This document shows, in pieces, positions 22,977-36,547 of a stretch of DNA of 64,000 nt; within the stretch, counting starts at the first letter, position 1; every line of letters begins with the position of its first letter. The notes beneath the pieces were generated by a model. It was given only the letters and a program-made list of their open reading frames with translations. It was not told the DNA's origin and did no database searches. Where the stretch lies: positions 5,055,125-5,119,124 of the forward strand of contig JADCRB010000007.1 in assembly GCA_021464245.1 (NCBI GenBank). The letters run 5' to 3'. The DNA is from Carallia brachiata (Eukaryota; Streptophyta; Magnoliopsida; Malpighiales; Rhizophoraceae). The translations under genes were made by a program, and so were the position numbers.

Positions 22977-23907
22977 GGAAAGAATTTTTTTTTTTTTTTT
23001 TAGTCAAAAAAGAATGAGTCAAAAAAGAAAAGGAGTTTCCTTTGATTTTATTTTTTGAACGAATTCCATTGAAGAATATTCCAGCAGTAACTAGACGTGT
23101 ATTATGTTGATACAGTATTAGTAAACGGGTCTGACTACCTAGCGGATACAAGTTATATTTTTACAGAAATAATTAAAGTTTAAGTTCTAAATTTTTGTAA
23201 ATTTTTTTAATTAAGACTAATACTTTTTTACCTAATTAAATGAGGCATAGACCTTTAACTTTTATTTCATCCAAGTGCTTTTTAGACAAAAGTTAGTCAA
23301 CACGTTATGTATTTCCATTTACCTACCGAATATACGAGTATAACTCAAAAATACAGCTGAAAAATTGCAAAAATACGGATGGCATATATATTCCATTTTC
23401 CCCTACTTTTAAAATTGGAAAAACCCAAAAATGCTAACATCCCCAACAATCTGGCCTTTGTTCCTCAACAATCTGACCTCTCTCCTTTCTTTTCTAGAAG
23501 AAAACCACAATATATAACGCTAAAATTTGAAGGAAAGCAAGAGCCGAAACCCAAGAAAAGATCAAAGGGAAAGATTTTTTGACCAAGAAGAGAAAACCTC
23601 TGGCCTTTCTTGAATTTCAGCAGAAACCCATGTTTTTTGTGGTAACGATTTAATGGTTTATATTTTATAGTGTCAATTTGCTGTAGGGGCACTGGGAAAA
23701 AAAAAAAAGGATTGTGTTCTTTTTCCTCTTTCTAACAGAAATGATAAAGGAAATCAACTTTCCAGCAAAAGAAACGCAGAAAACCCAATCCAGGAATAGA
23801 AACAGAACGTTTGGATTCCAAAAAATAACACGACAGAGAGAGAGATAGAGAGAGAGCGAGAGAAGAGAGATGGAAGCAAAAAATCTAGTCATCAGATTAT
23901 AGGCTAC

Positions 23908-24065
23908 GGGATTGAGGGATTGAAGGCAAACTCCAACGGACTAGCTGTAGAAGCATTTTGGGGATTGAGGGATTGACGGCAAACTCCAACGCAGTGTATA
24001 AAGCGGCCAAATAGCTCTAGAGAAAGAGGAAAACCTGAAACTGATTTGGGGCTTGAGGGATTTGT
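23908..24065. repeat. Degenerate direct repeats, GGGATTGAGGGATTGA type
   Basis: GGGATTGAGGGATTGAAGGC near 23909 recurs as GGGATTGAGGGATTGACGGC near 23962, both followed by AAACTCCAACG. A weaker third copy (GGGGCTTGAGGGATTTG) lies near 24046. Period is about 52 bases between the first two. Confidence 0.7.
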
Positions 24066-25620
24066 GGCTTAAGATATTAGGAAAGGATCATTATACTTGA
24101 TCTTGGTTCAAATTGAAATAAAGGGATTATTAACAAGCTATGGGATTGCAAGGGTTTTCCTTTTCAAGTTTTCTCTTTTTAGGTTTAGGACAATTTCGCT
24201 TCGTTCAAGAGGGTTGGACTGAAAAAACACACATGCAAATTTCACATAATTCTTTGTACGTATATCTATAATTTTTTTGGGTGTATACCTTCATTTTGAT
24301 AGTGTATTCGTTAGGTTAACGGAAATACATAACAGTTGACTGATTTCCATCAGAAAAAAGACTTAAATGAAATAAAAACTAAATGTTTAAGACTAATTTA
24401 AGAAATTAAAAAGGTGTAAGATTTAATTAAAAAAATATTTAAAAATTTAAGACTTAAAATTCAGTTATCCTATTTTTACATCACATCAAAGATATTTTAT
24501 ACAATATGAATAGCATTTGGTACCATATAATAAGACTTTTATTGAAATATAGTAAATTTTCATGTACCATTTAGTCGATTCTTTGTTGGTAATATATAGA
24601 AAGGATTCAAACATGCATTGAGAAAAAAGCAGTCAGAAAGTAGAAAACAATGTGGGCTGCTTGACCATATTCTAACGTTCATACGTACTATTAACATACA
24701 ATTAAATTATTTTCAATTCAAATAAAAATAGTTATAATTACAAATTATTAGCTAAGGATATTTATAATTAAGGTACCTATGTGACTCTTTGTCATGGATG
24801 CAATAGGAACACTCGTTCGGAAAGCTGAATGCATAATGCACACGTTAAAAAAAAATTACTGTTTACTTATCAAAATTGAATAAATGACGTCGATAAGCAT
24901 TAGACGTGTTAAATAATTTAGACAATATAAGGGAATTTAGACCTATAATTTTGCTTGCTATAGGAAATCTATGTACAATTCTTTATATGTGTAAAGAATT
25001 TATTCTAAGATAAGAATATATGTTTAATCTATATTTAGGATTTTAAATTCAATTGCCAGATTGACATTTAATGGAGCTGCCCTATATATACATAACGTTA
25101 GATTTGTTTTTTTCCCAAAGAACAGTGCAGGTCAACACAATGGTTATTTTCATATTTTGTAAACTTCTTCACCGGCGGCTTTTGAGCACGTTACATGCAC
25201 ATAGCTGAAAAGAATTTTGAATCATTTTAAAATTTCTAAAGCCGAACTATACATGGTAACAGAATCCGGGCGACTCAGGCAAATAATTAATACATTTTTC
25301 CATTTAAGTCTTATTCGGCCTGCAAAATGGGATTTCGTTGTTCAAAAAGCATATTGGGGCTCATAATTTCATGTAGAGCGCAACTTGGCGGCTTCAAGTT
25401 TGGTAGGTGCCGAGTGTATGATTCAGTTACAGCGTCAGAATTTTTTGCACAGGAAGAAATTAATTATGTATATTTTTAGGGAAAATACAGTGTATTTGTT
25501 AGAAACTGGAGTTTGCTCCCTTAACTGTTCACAATCTTTTCTGATAAGTTTGTGGATTTCATTCTGTTTTTACATTTTGTCGGGAAAAAAAAAAAAAAAT
25601 TTCCGTTGCCATGATGCCTC

Positions 25621-25627
25621 TATAAAT
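25621..25627 (+). promoter_or_regulatory. CYP735A: Likely TATA box of CYP735A
   Basis: TATAAAT lies 79 bases upstream of the ATG at 25706, in an otherwise AT-moderate stretch (CCTCTATAAATT). Spacing leaves room for a 5' leader of about 50 bases. Position and sequence fit a plant TATA box; no transcript data are available here. Confidence 0.5.
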
Positions 25628-25705
25628 TATTACATCTGCTTAGCCTCCATAAACCATATAGCTCAAACAGAAAGACCCATTGGATGATCAGTGAAGACCA
25701 AAGCC

Positions 25706-28497
25706 ATGGTGGTGCTGGCAATTCTACTGGTCGTATTTCTCTCTTTGTTCTTTATAATTGCATATGAAACCATCTCATACTACTGTCTAACACCACTACG
25801 CATCAAGAAAATCATGGAGAAGCAGGGCGTGCATGGCCCCAAACCCCGGCCCCTTATCGGCAACATCTTAGAAATGGCCTCTCTAGTCTCTAAATCAACC
25901 TCCAAGGAAATGGATCACATCCATCACGACATCGTCAGTCGCCTTCTTCCACATTATGTTGTCTGGTCCAGACAATATGGTACATACATGATTGCATAAT
26001 ATGTTCCTTAAAACTAATTCCACATTCCATAATCATCAACAAAATACACGTTTTTTATGTTAATTTATACAATATATATATATATATCCCACTGAATTGT
26101 GTGCTAAACAATCCGGGATTGTTTCTTTTTTTTAAAAGGGAAAAGATTCATATATTGGAATGGGATTGAGCCTAGGATGTGCTTGACAGAGACTGAACTT
26201 ATTAAAGAACTTCTAACCAAGTACAGCACCAAAGCCGGAAAATCTTGGCAGCAACAACAAGGATCAAAACATTTTATCGGCCGCGGCTTGCTAATGGCTA
26301 ACGGGGAAAATTGGTACCATCAACGCCATATTGCTGCTCCAGCCTTCACAGGGGACAGATTAAAGGTAAGCTGTACTATTGCATTTGATGGGATATATAA
26401 TTTTTCTCTCTCTAATAGTTGGATTTTATTTTTGCGACTTTAAATGAATGTTAAAAAATGGTTGGTTTGGATTCATTTTCCTTTTTTTTTTTTTTTTTGA
26501 CAAAGAGTTACGCGGGGCTTATGGTGGAGTGCACGAAGGTGATGCTCGAATCACTGCAAAGTGCAGTAGAATCAGGCCAAGTCGAGTTCGAAATAGGTGA
26601 TTACATGACAGGACTCACTGCTGATATAATTTCAAGAACAGAGTTCGGTTCTAGCTTTGAAAAGGGGAAGCAAATATTCCACCTCCTTACAAATTTACAG
26701 GGCCTTTCTGCCCAAGCAAGCAGGAAGCTGTGGTTTCCTGGAAGCCGGTCAGTGCTTAATTATACGGCCAGGATTTTTCTCTTTCTTATTGTTTTTCCTT
26801 TCTGCTGTTGTCTTGATTCAAAATATGATAATCAGGAATGTTTATTTCAAAAATATATATTTTTGCCTTAAAGAATCCATTTTGCGTGTAACTTTCATTT
26901 CCTTACACATTGGTTAGCAATCACATTCAAGTTAGTCCAAGTTCCTGCATATTAACTAGTGTCATTCCCACATGCAGCTGCAGGTTCCGGTGATAGAATC
27001 ACTGATTTCAAACTTCTTCAATAACATTTTTTTTTTTTGAAACAGGTTTTTCCCCAGTAAATATAACAGAGAAATAAAGTCATTGAAGATGGAGGTGGAG
27101 AGGCTGCTATTAGAGATCATACAAAGCCGAAAAAATTGTGTGGAGGTAGGCAGGAGCAGCTCTTATGGGGAGGATCTTCTAGGCATTCTTCTAAGTGAGA
27201 TGCAAAACAAGAGAGGAAGTGGATTCAGTTTGGACCTGCAGCTGATCATGGATGAATGCAAAACATTCTTCTTTGCCGGGCACGAAACGACTGCTCTATT
27301 ACTCACATGGACTGTCATGCTTCTGGCTAGCGACCTTTGTTGGCAAGACAAGATTAGAGATGAGGTGAAGCATGTCTGCAATGGTGAAACTCCTTCAGTT
27401 GATCATCTCTCTAAACTCACTTTGGTAAGTCAACAAGTCAATTAATGATGTTTTCTCTTACATTTAAAAAGGAGTTTTTGACATTATTATATTCAGCAAT
27501 TTGAAGAGTGTGATTAGTGGGAATGTATATCAGAATACAGATTCAATTCAACTCTGCATACTGTGAATTTTAGACTTCAAGTTAAATAAGCCTTCAGCCA
27601 CCAAGGAAAGCCCAATATTATAATCTAGTAATTTAGTTGGTTTGCAATTGATGATGAAGATGATGATATGCTGCCTACTTAGATGAGCCTAAGGTCTCAT
27701 GACTGTCCACTTCAGTATTTTTGTCTCTGCTAATTGCTCAAAGGTCTTGTCTCATAAAGAAAGTTTAAGGAATTCCAATGATTGATCATTTGCCAGCCTA
27801 GTTGCCTGCCTAGTGATGACTATAATTAGCTTCATCAAGGACAAGTCAAAAGGGATTTTTGAATTGCTCACAGAAACGTACCTACTCGGTGGGATGGTCA
27901 AGAAAACATGTCTATACCCAGTGGAATGTTCAAAAGGTTTATATAAAGTCCCATTCAGCCAAAAGCTACCTGTATTTCCTACCCCATTTCTTTGGCTTTT
28001 CTGTCTGAATTAATACTATTCTGCACAAACACACTGTGATCAACTCAATAAGTGTTTCTTCTTTATATTTTTTGCAGCTAAACATGGTTATACTTGAATC
28101 TCTAAGGCTATACCCACCAGCCACTTTGCTTCCCAGAATGGTCTTTGAAGACATTAAGCTAGGCGATCTTGAAATTCCAAAGGGCCTATCAATATGGATT
28201 CCTGTCCTTGCTATTCACCACAGTGAGGAACTATGGGGCAAAGATGTAAATGAATTCAATCCTGATCGGTTCGCTTCCAAGTCATTTGCCCCCGGCAGGC
28301 ATTTCATCCCTTTTGCTGCCGGTGCCCGGAATTGCATAGGCCAATCTTTTGCAATGATGGAAGCCAAAATCATACTGGCCACATTGATTTCCCGGTTCAG
28401 CTTCACAATTTCAGACAGCTATCGCCATGCTCCTGTCGTTGTCCTAACAATAAAGCCTAAATATGGGGTCCAAGTTTGTTTGAAGCCTTTGAATTAA
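25706..28497 (+). CDS. CYP735A: Cytokinin trans-hydroxylase, cytochrome P450 CYP735A
   Basis: CYP735A enzymes hydroxylate the isopentenyl side chain of iP nucleotides to make trans-zeatin type cytokinins; they are ER-anchored P450s. Five exons: 25706-25979, 26139-26365, 26506-26747, 27046-27424, 28078-28497; lengths sum to 514 codons (513 residues), normal for the family, with no frame break. The N-terminus is a hydrophobic anchor (MVVLAILLVVFLSLFFIIAY), then the family stretch KIMEKQGVHGPKPRPLIGNI. The oxygen-binding I-helix motif AGHETT starts near residue 325, the ExxR motif is ESLR (exon 5) and the haem loop is PFAAGARNCIG with Cys about residue 460. Further family blocks are FIGRGLLMANG, TADIISRTEFGSSFEKG and GLSIWIPVLAIHHSEELWG. 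A GTG 15 bases upstream is in frame but the ATG at 25706 is the natural start. Assignment to CYP735A rather than the related CYP72-clan families rests on recalled similarity across its length. Confidence 0.93.
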
Positions 28498-31019
28498 TCC
28501 ATGAAAAATTTTTGATGTGAAAGTTTGTTACAGTTAACGGTCTATATGGGGGAGGATGAGATCGGACTTTATTAAAGATTATAACATTTTTCCCCATTTT
28601 ATACTTTTGCTTATGTAATGGTCAAGAGATAGAGATGAAATGATGCTTGTTAGGCGTAAAAAATTAAAATTAATCAAAGAAGGCAAACGGTGATCTGGCT
28701 TTTCAACTATAGAAAAATCTCTACTTTCTAAGGTCCTAGAATTAACCTCATAAAAATGACTCGTTTGACAAAGAGATGATAAGCCCAAATTGTATGGACA
28801 ATGAAATTGACGTCAAGAATGAGAAATTTAAAATCACAGGTGCAAAGATGAATCAAAAATTATAAGTGTAAAATAATTTTATGTGTCTCATAATTCAGCC
28901 GATTTATGAGTTACCAAACTTATTTTTTCTAACAACCAAAAAAAATCCCAACAATACTGATGGGGAACATGCTTAAGGAGGCAAAACTAGAATTTTAGAC
29001 GATGAGAATTACGAAAAGTTGAGTAGTGTTTCAGATAGTTGGATGAGGTGCTCTTTGAAAAGATTAAAGAACAACAAAAAATGCAGAGTGTGGGAGGTAA
29101 AAAGGGCTTCCTCTTTTTTCTTCAAAAGAGGACTTCTTCTTTCCTTTAGACCAAAAAAGGGTGTTTTGTTTATCTTTGATGGTCATAAGACTAATAACGA
29201 CAGCTTGATTCTTTCGCTTTCCTTATTACAATGTCTCAAACATAAATTTATATATTATATACTATCATAATTTTTTATTCGACAATTTTAATATAATAAT
29301 ACACTATTACAATTAGTGAGAATAACTACAAATGTGTATTAATGATCATAATAATATAACATAAACTCGTGTTTAGAACACATCAAATTTATAAGGTAAT
29401 AAGTCTCATTCATTAACAAAATACTATAAGCTTTCGGCTTTCAACGTGAAAAAAGAAAAAAAAATATTCGAACTTATAATTTACTAAGGTTGGTACAGGA
29501 TTCCTTTCTCTGAGGCCTTAATTAGTGGGACTTGATGCTTTCTAAGCCATCTCAATATCATACATGTGAAAACAGTTGTGATTACGCTCGTCTCACGCCT
29601 ATTTTTTCTAATTATTTGTGCTGATTAATCATTTTTCCTGTCTCAGTTGTTGGCTGGTACACTGCCGTGAACCAGAAAATTTTGTATCGTGAATTTCATA
29701 TGCATAGAACATTGAGTAATTGAATTCCAAAGAAAGGAAAAAAAAATAAATAAATTATTAAATATTATTAAATATGCTCTATATTTATTTATATTCTTTA
29801 AAATTAAATTATGTAGTTGTGCTCTTTACTAAATAACATAGAGTTATGCTAAGTTCATAATGCAAATGAATGACAAAGTGACTTTGGTATAATAATAATG
29901 TATTAGAAAACTAGACCTTCGACTTTGGTACTAAATTTGGCAGTGCTTTATCAGCATTTGCTAGACTTTTAGCCCGATCTCGGAGACAACAAAAAAGGCA
30001 GTATGCTGCATTATAGTCAATTGAGTTACATATTCGACATTTAACAACTTATTTGTATTTATTTTTTGAAATTGTGTGCAGTTTTGTACCAAAAATAATA
30101 GGCTAAAATTAGAATACAAAGTAATTTTTGAAGGAATTCACACTGGAAATATATGGGTAATTTTTTAATTTCCAACATTGTAGCGGCCGATGAACGAGCG
30201 TACATAAATCTTTTTTATGGACCAAAAGAAATTTTGTACGATTTGGCCGGAATAATTTTGTTAAGATTATATGTTATTATGAGTTATGATAAAGACGGGA
30301 TCATCGAAGCACTAAAAAAAAGATGGGTGATTGAAAGACCAAATTATCATGCTAAAAGAGAGAATAAAAAAAAAAAGGGCAATTTGCTGAAGAGAATTGA
30401 GAAAACATGTCTTAACTACTAGTTTCATTGAACTCAAATCCTTGAATCGCATCAGCCAATCTGGTCTGGGGTCGGTCTAATGTAGATTATAGTCCTAATT
30501 GTTAGAGAGATCACGAAATAATTAAACAGAAAGAGAGGGCAATATGGGGCGCCAATAGTTTGCATTTTGGCCCCTTGTTAGGATATCATATTAGGAGCAT
30601 ATTAGCCGAAAGAGATTTTGAAATATTTTAGAACAATACTAAGTAATTTTATTTAAATAATTTTAAAGTAATTATATAATCTGATCAATAATTTATAATT
30701 TATCTTTTTTATTGAATTAATTATTTAATAATTTATATTGTTTTATAACTATTTCAAACTATGTAAAGATTATCACTAAGCTACTTCCTGTATTTTATAG
30801 CACTCCTGTTTGAAAGTGATATTAAATACTATGATAAAATGATTAGTTGTGAATTTTTTCATTTGCTCCTTTATTGCACGAGTGGGCGTTAGTGGCTAAA
30901 AAGAAGTTTGCCATACTTTATTAGTTATCCAAATCTTTCCCTCTCAACAAAGTGGTGGCACGAATCATCCAAGTTGGGTCCCTTCGTATAAGAGCATGGG
31001 GTTCATTACAGGACAGAAG

Positions 31020-31186
31020 CTGATGGATAAAAAAAATATTAATAATACAATGATTATAATTATTTGTGTAATAAAATTAATAAAATATAATATAAAAAAT
31101 TATTACGTTATTTTTTATTTTAAAAAAATTAACACTGTTGTACAAATATTTTTTACTGTTATATTATTAATACTTTTCTGTCCATT
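31020..31186. mobile_element. MITE, family M1, copy 1
   Basis: Ends are mirrored: left GGATAAAAAAAATATTAATA with ATACAAT following, and right (read in reverse complement) GGACAGAAAAGTATTAATAA. About 165 bp, non-coding. The interior matches the element at 48236-48420 in the opposite orientation over nearly its whole length, including TATTTTTTA/TATTTTTTG blocks and AAAAAAATT(T)AACA(C/T)TGTTG. Two matching copies with matching ends make this a real transposon family. Confidence 0.75.
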
Positions 31187-31474
31187 TCTTTATGTCATCC
31201 AATGATTTTCTTAAGAGTATATATAAAGGAGTCAAAGATTAAAAAAAGACAAACGAAATAATAGGAATCTCTAGCAAAGATTTTAGAAGTCTGAATTCAC
31301 AAAAATTAAAAAAATTAAATATTAAATATTATTAAATCTTACAAGTGCTACCTAGTGCTATCACCTAGCAATACTTCACAAGGATATAGATAGATATCAA
31401 TTGCATTAGTTATGGAATTATATGTACATACATGTCCCACCATTACTTGCACGGCAATCGCTTAATAACCAAGG

Positions 31475-32310
31475 TCATTAGAATCGAGCCAATCATTGAA
31501 CCAGAAGGTTGAGAGATTTAAAATTTAACTGGTTTAACCACGGTTAAACCGGTAAAATAGATATTTAATATTAAATATATAAAAATTAAAATATATATAT
31601 ATATAATACATATAAAGAATAATATAAGATATAAATATTATATATATGTATATAGTAGAATACATATACTTTTAGATTTAACATATATTATTTATAATTT
31701 ATTATAAAATAAAATTAAAAAACTAATAAATTAATATATGTAAATATATGTAAAACATAGTTTTATATATAAATAATATAAATAAATTTTGATTGTACAC
31801 GAGTTAAAATTATATTTAAATTATATTGTTGTTATTTTCAAATACTATGATGAAAATTTTTAATAAAAGATAATAAGTATTTAAAGCAAATTACATTTTA
31901 GGAACTATATTTATATAAATTATTATTTTTTATTTATGTTAAAGATATTATAGTTTAATATAAGAAGATTAAAAAATACATAATTAGAGGAATTTATTAA
32001 GTTTTGCAGTATAATCTTTAAATTTTTAATTTAAAGAACACAATAAGTTTAAAAAATTACTTTATAAATTATATATTTATATTTTAAATTAAAAAATTTT
32101 AAAAAAATTAATAAAAACTTAAATCGGTCCAACCGGTTGAACCGGAACCGATTTACCGGTTTTCGGTTGAACCGGCCGGTTCTCTAGTTCTTAAACCGGT
32201 TCTCAATTGGACCGATTTTTTGTGTGAATCAGACCAGACTAAGGTCTGGTTCTCAATTTTTCCGATTAACCGACCGGTCCGGTCCAATTCTTATTACCAT
32301 GCTAGTACCC
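31475..32310. repeat. Dispersed CGGTT/ACCGG-rich element, copy 3
   Basis: Left end near 31475 (GGTCATTAGAATCGAGCC) with AACCACGGTTAAACCGGT at about 31535; right end 32110-32310 is packed with CCGGTT, AACCGG and GGTCCGGTCC words and closes in CAATTCTTATTACCATG. The 550-bp middle is almost pure A/T. No open frame. The structure suggests a non-autonomous transposon with inverted, CCGGTT-rich subterminal zones. Confidence 0.5.
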
Positions 32311-33795
32311 CCACCACATCCTCTCGTTGGCCTACAAAAGCATGATAATAAGGCTACAAAGTTTTTATTTTAAATAATCATCAGTGCCTCACAACCTTAA
32401 AATATTGCTAAAATTCCTACACACAGTCTCTATTCTTGAGAATAAAATGAGCGATGTCCCTAGACCACCACTACCTAGTTTATATTATGTTGTCGTCTTT
32501 TATGTACTTATTGCACACAAAAAAGATATCATAGTAGGTCACACTCTTTGACCACAAGAGCAAAATTGCCCAGTTTCCATTTCAATGCACCAAAAGAAAA
32601 AGTGACAAACCCCGCTCTCCCTCTTATTTCAATCATTCTAAAAGTTGATTAACAAATAATCGGGAAGGTCAAATTGGATAGCCAATCATGCTTTCAGTCT
32701 TGATATGGAGCTCAAAATTTTATAACTGGGTTAAATGTTTACTGCAGACATATGCATAGTTTGAAAGCACAAGAATGAACTGTGTATCCGCGAGTAAACG
32801 GATTTTAAGAACAATGCTCAAATTAGAAAAAAGTGACAGCCTTTATCGTCATCGTGGCATACCTTTTTTTTTGTTTTTACCTCAAATAAAATATATATCA
32901 CCAATACGTAAGTTATACTATTTATAAACTGAAATCAGGGGTTACTTATTATCATTCTTATTTAATTTTTCACATAGGAAGAATTTATTATTAAAGTACT
33001 ATTACGTTTAAACGAATCTCTCACATATCAAATTTCAGTATTAACGAATTTAAAATTTACAACACTTAATACACAGCATTCTTATTAATTTAAATAACTG
33101 TTGGAGGATTTCAAACTCAGATTAATGAAAGAGGAAATATGTGGGATCACCAATCATTACTACCTTAGATGGTAGTCATCATGGCATACCCGTACTAGTT
33201 CATTTAGTCACAGCTAACTCCCGACTAATGACATCTGTTAAAAATAAGTTCCCAAAGCCGATGGCTAAAAATAACGAACTTGCTAACCAAAGTTTGGTAC
33301 AAAAGTGTCCAAATCAGAGTCAGTGCTGAAATTTTTGTAACCCGCTCAGTTACCGTGGCGGTGACCGTGACCGTGCGGAGGGGCGATGGATTTGGGTGTG
33401 TCATCATTCGCAAGCCATGGACGCTGCTTCTTTAATTTTTGAGGGGTGGATCGTTTAGTTTGGTTTTGACCACTTTCAACAACAGACTTGATGTGGCCTT
33501 ATTTAACAATTTGGAGCCGACTTACCTGACAGTTGTTTGCTTGAACTTGGCCCGGAATCTAGTTTCGGTACAATAAACAATGTTCAAGGGGCTCGGCCTA
33601 ATCGAGCCCGATATACCTGGTATGGGCTTTTAATGCCACGTTTAGGATGTTTGGGGCCGTAGAGTTTCTACTACCTTTTTTTGTTTTTTTATTTTTTATT
33701 TTTTTTTGGAAAACAATCGCAAAATTGTAAGACCAAAGAATTTTTTTCAATCTAGCATAACGCAAACAAACTCATCATTCTATTTTCAAACACCT

Positions 33796-33842
33796 ATATA
33801 TATTTATATTTATATTTATATTTATATTTATATTTATATATA
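33796..33842. repeat. Microsatellite, hexamer TATATT/TTTATA type
   Basis: About seven head-to-tail copies of a TTTATA unit, flanked by TATATATA on both sides. A simple-sequence repeat, likely length-variable. Confidence 0.85.
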
Positions 33843-36547
33843 ATTCCGTTAAAAAAAACATAGTCACTTAAAGAGACTTTCTACTTTTAAATATTAATTG
33901 TGGCAAACTTTGGTGAGTTGACTAAGAAAGTTTGCTTCAACTTACTATTGAAACAATCCATATATCCAAAAAAAATCCTAAAGATGTGCATTTCTGGGCT
34001 AGCAACAGATGTGTTAGTGGGAATCGCTCCCCATGCGCTGCATTTGCCATTTAAGATTGTTGATTTAAGGTTTCTAGTACAGTCACTGTAGCACCCACTA
34101 ATAAGTAGTTGACTAAAGAGATGATGCCAACCCAATTTGCTGGTTTTAGCAATTTGATATTCTACATCCTTGAGTAAGAAAGTTGAGTAAAACTAAACCA
34201 TCTATGTAAATATGTTAAATCTGATAGGCAAATATACTATTGAAGCTAATTTTGAGGCTAAAAGGACTCAAAACTTGGTGCCGTTATCGAAGCTAGTCTT
34301 AATTTAAGTATCTCACACCTTACGTCAATATTATTTAAGCTATTAAATAATAGTTGGGGTGACATAACTCGAGGAGATAGTGATTAATTTATAACTTCCA
34401 AAGTAGAACTTGGGAGCTGCATAGGCATATTAAAGCATTAATTACTCAATCTCCTCCTCCATTACGAAATGAAAGCAATTTCATGCGCAAAAGTTAATGT
34501 CATGTGCATAATCTTCAAGGAGCCAACTAATCAAAACAACTCCTCGAATTGTAAGCGTACATTGGCCCTACAAATTTCGGCAGCTTTCAACCCCCTCCAG
34601 CTAATTATTGTAACGCGCGAAGTTTTAATCAAAAGTTAGGTACTTGATGACATTATGAGCAAATTCCCTGGTGACCATATTGCATAGGCGGGTCCTTTGG
34701 TATCTACTCTACGGAGTCGCTCCTAGTTTAGCTCAAAAGATGGATATATCTAGTTTCTGAGTAGCTTCTTGCTTAAAGATGTAAAATTTTCTAAGAGAAT
34801 TTAAATTGTATTAGAAGCATGGTACAATCCCCAGTTATTAACCAAGGCTGATTATAGTTATAAATTAAGTCACAAAACAATCTTTTGTAATTTTCTCAGT
34901 CCGCCTAGCTCCAGTACGTATGACTTCTTTTTTTTTTTGGTTGAACCAAAAAGGTAATTGTAGTAGCAAATGAGCGAACAGTGTAGTTCGGTTTTATAAG
35001 ACCATAAGAAACTGGAAGGCAATTTTTGTGCCTTGCTTGAAGTAGGCATATAAAAGTTTCTATTTGCTTGCAGGAATAACCATCGGATTAATTTGGGGAT
35101 TGAATTTGACAACGCATGTCCTGTTCCTCCATATGATCTTAGTAAGGTCATGTATACCTGTAATCAAATGGTCTAATTTGAGTTTTATCGTAAGCAATTA
35201 CGTACTTTGATGACAAATATAACCGATAATGCTTTTTGGCATTGACCAAGCTTCAAATCAAACATAATCTGTATCTGAAACCAGAGGCACTGTCGAAAAA
35301 GATCTACGTTCAATCCCTCTGAACTTTCATTAGAGAGAGAAAAATTAACTTGATAGGGAAATAATTGAGAGTCAGATTAGAGTTTTGCAATGGAAACAAA
35401 CAACGGATTGTGTGTAATGAACCAAAACAAAACTTTCAATTACCAATCTACCTTGCACTAGACATATAGTAAATATTGAGGCAAGCTTGTCCAGTCCCAA
35501 TTCCATGCTATCAAACATGGGGCTCCCATTGTAGCTGTAAGTAACCAAACAGCAATAAGACCCAAAAAGGTTGAATGAATCAGACCCCTGCCACCCAACA
35601 AGTTGCCACTTGCAAAACTTGCTCGCTTTTATGCCAGTCCAATCAAATTATGCATAGTATTGTATTAAGCCAAGTGCAAACGCATGCGAAGTACGTGGCA
35701 GATCAATCTGGGCAAATTGCCTGGCAGTCTGGTGCCCACCACAACTATACGGATGCCTCATTTTGGCATTCACCAGCCGCCCAGTTCATCATTTATTGTC
35801 CCCATGACATTTTTTAAGACAGAGCAAGTGGTTTTACTGTAGAAAACATTGGTCGCATGAAACAACAGCACCGAAAGCTTCCCAAGTTCTGTACTGGAAT
35901 GGTGGAACCCATCAGACATTAGCAATTTGCGCGAACAAATCGCCAAAAACATGGCTGTGAACTTTGGTGGCAGCTTTAGGCCAATTTACTTCAGAAAATG
36001 TGAATTTGGTGCCAGCTAGAATACACACGCCACGCATCCATAAACGTCAATTATTAACATAAAATGGGATTTGTAAGGAGGTAAATCTCCAACTCACACA
36101 ATTATTTGTCAGTAGACGAACTGTGTTAATTTTTTTTTTCCCCCAGAAAAATTAAACTCATATAAGGAAATGGAAGAAAAATGTTATGAAAATAGAATTC
36201 TTGATCATACTCTATCAGTGATCGCTTAAACTAATATTAAATGTCTTAATACTAAATGTCTTAGACAACCTTGTTAGTTGGCACACCATTAACTGCACAA
36301 ATATGTTGAAGATGCAATCAGAAAAAAAAATGAAAATATCCCTCTATAGATTGATTTACCATTTATGTTAATGTAAAGAACAGATTTGTACATCTTATAT
36401 CTTCACCATAAAGGCCCCCTAAAGAAAAAGCTGCACAAAATGAAAGCAAAAACCACAAGGTAAACATCTGCTCTTCTAGACGAAAGCCGAGCCGCCGAGC
36501 CACCAAAACTGGAACATCGTTGCATTTTTTTTTTTTGTCAAGGTTTC

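Larger units (their letters stand above)
22835..25600. other. Intergenic, Helitron end to CYP735A promoter
   Basis: Holds an imperfect inverted repeat at 22912-22976, a poly-T run at about 22985, a GA-rich microsatellite at 23834-23870, a repeated GGGATTGAGGGATTGA block (23911-24070) and AT-rich DNA. No gene is recognised. The last few hundred bases are the CYP735A upstream region. Confidence 0.5.
28498..36547. other. 8-kb intergenic region with repeats, no gene recognised
   Basis: Contains a MITE copy at 31020-31186, a CGGTT-type element at 31475-32310, GTGACC repeats near 33358-33375, and a (TATATT)-type microsatellite at 33796-33842. Open frames such as 30153-30422, 33141-33329 and 35575-35817 have no signature I recognise and no convincing splice partners. 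The rest is AT-rich and featureless to me. Confidence 0.5.

Noticed and set aside
30153..30422. 89-codon frame as a gene
   Set aside because: No family resemblance, no flanking exons or promoter features; ends in a Lys-rich run from poly-A.
33887..34135. Overlapping frames on both strands near 33.9-34.1 kb as a gene or MITE
   Set aside because: No signature, and no convincing mirrored ends on inspection.
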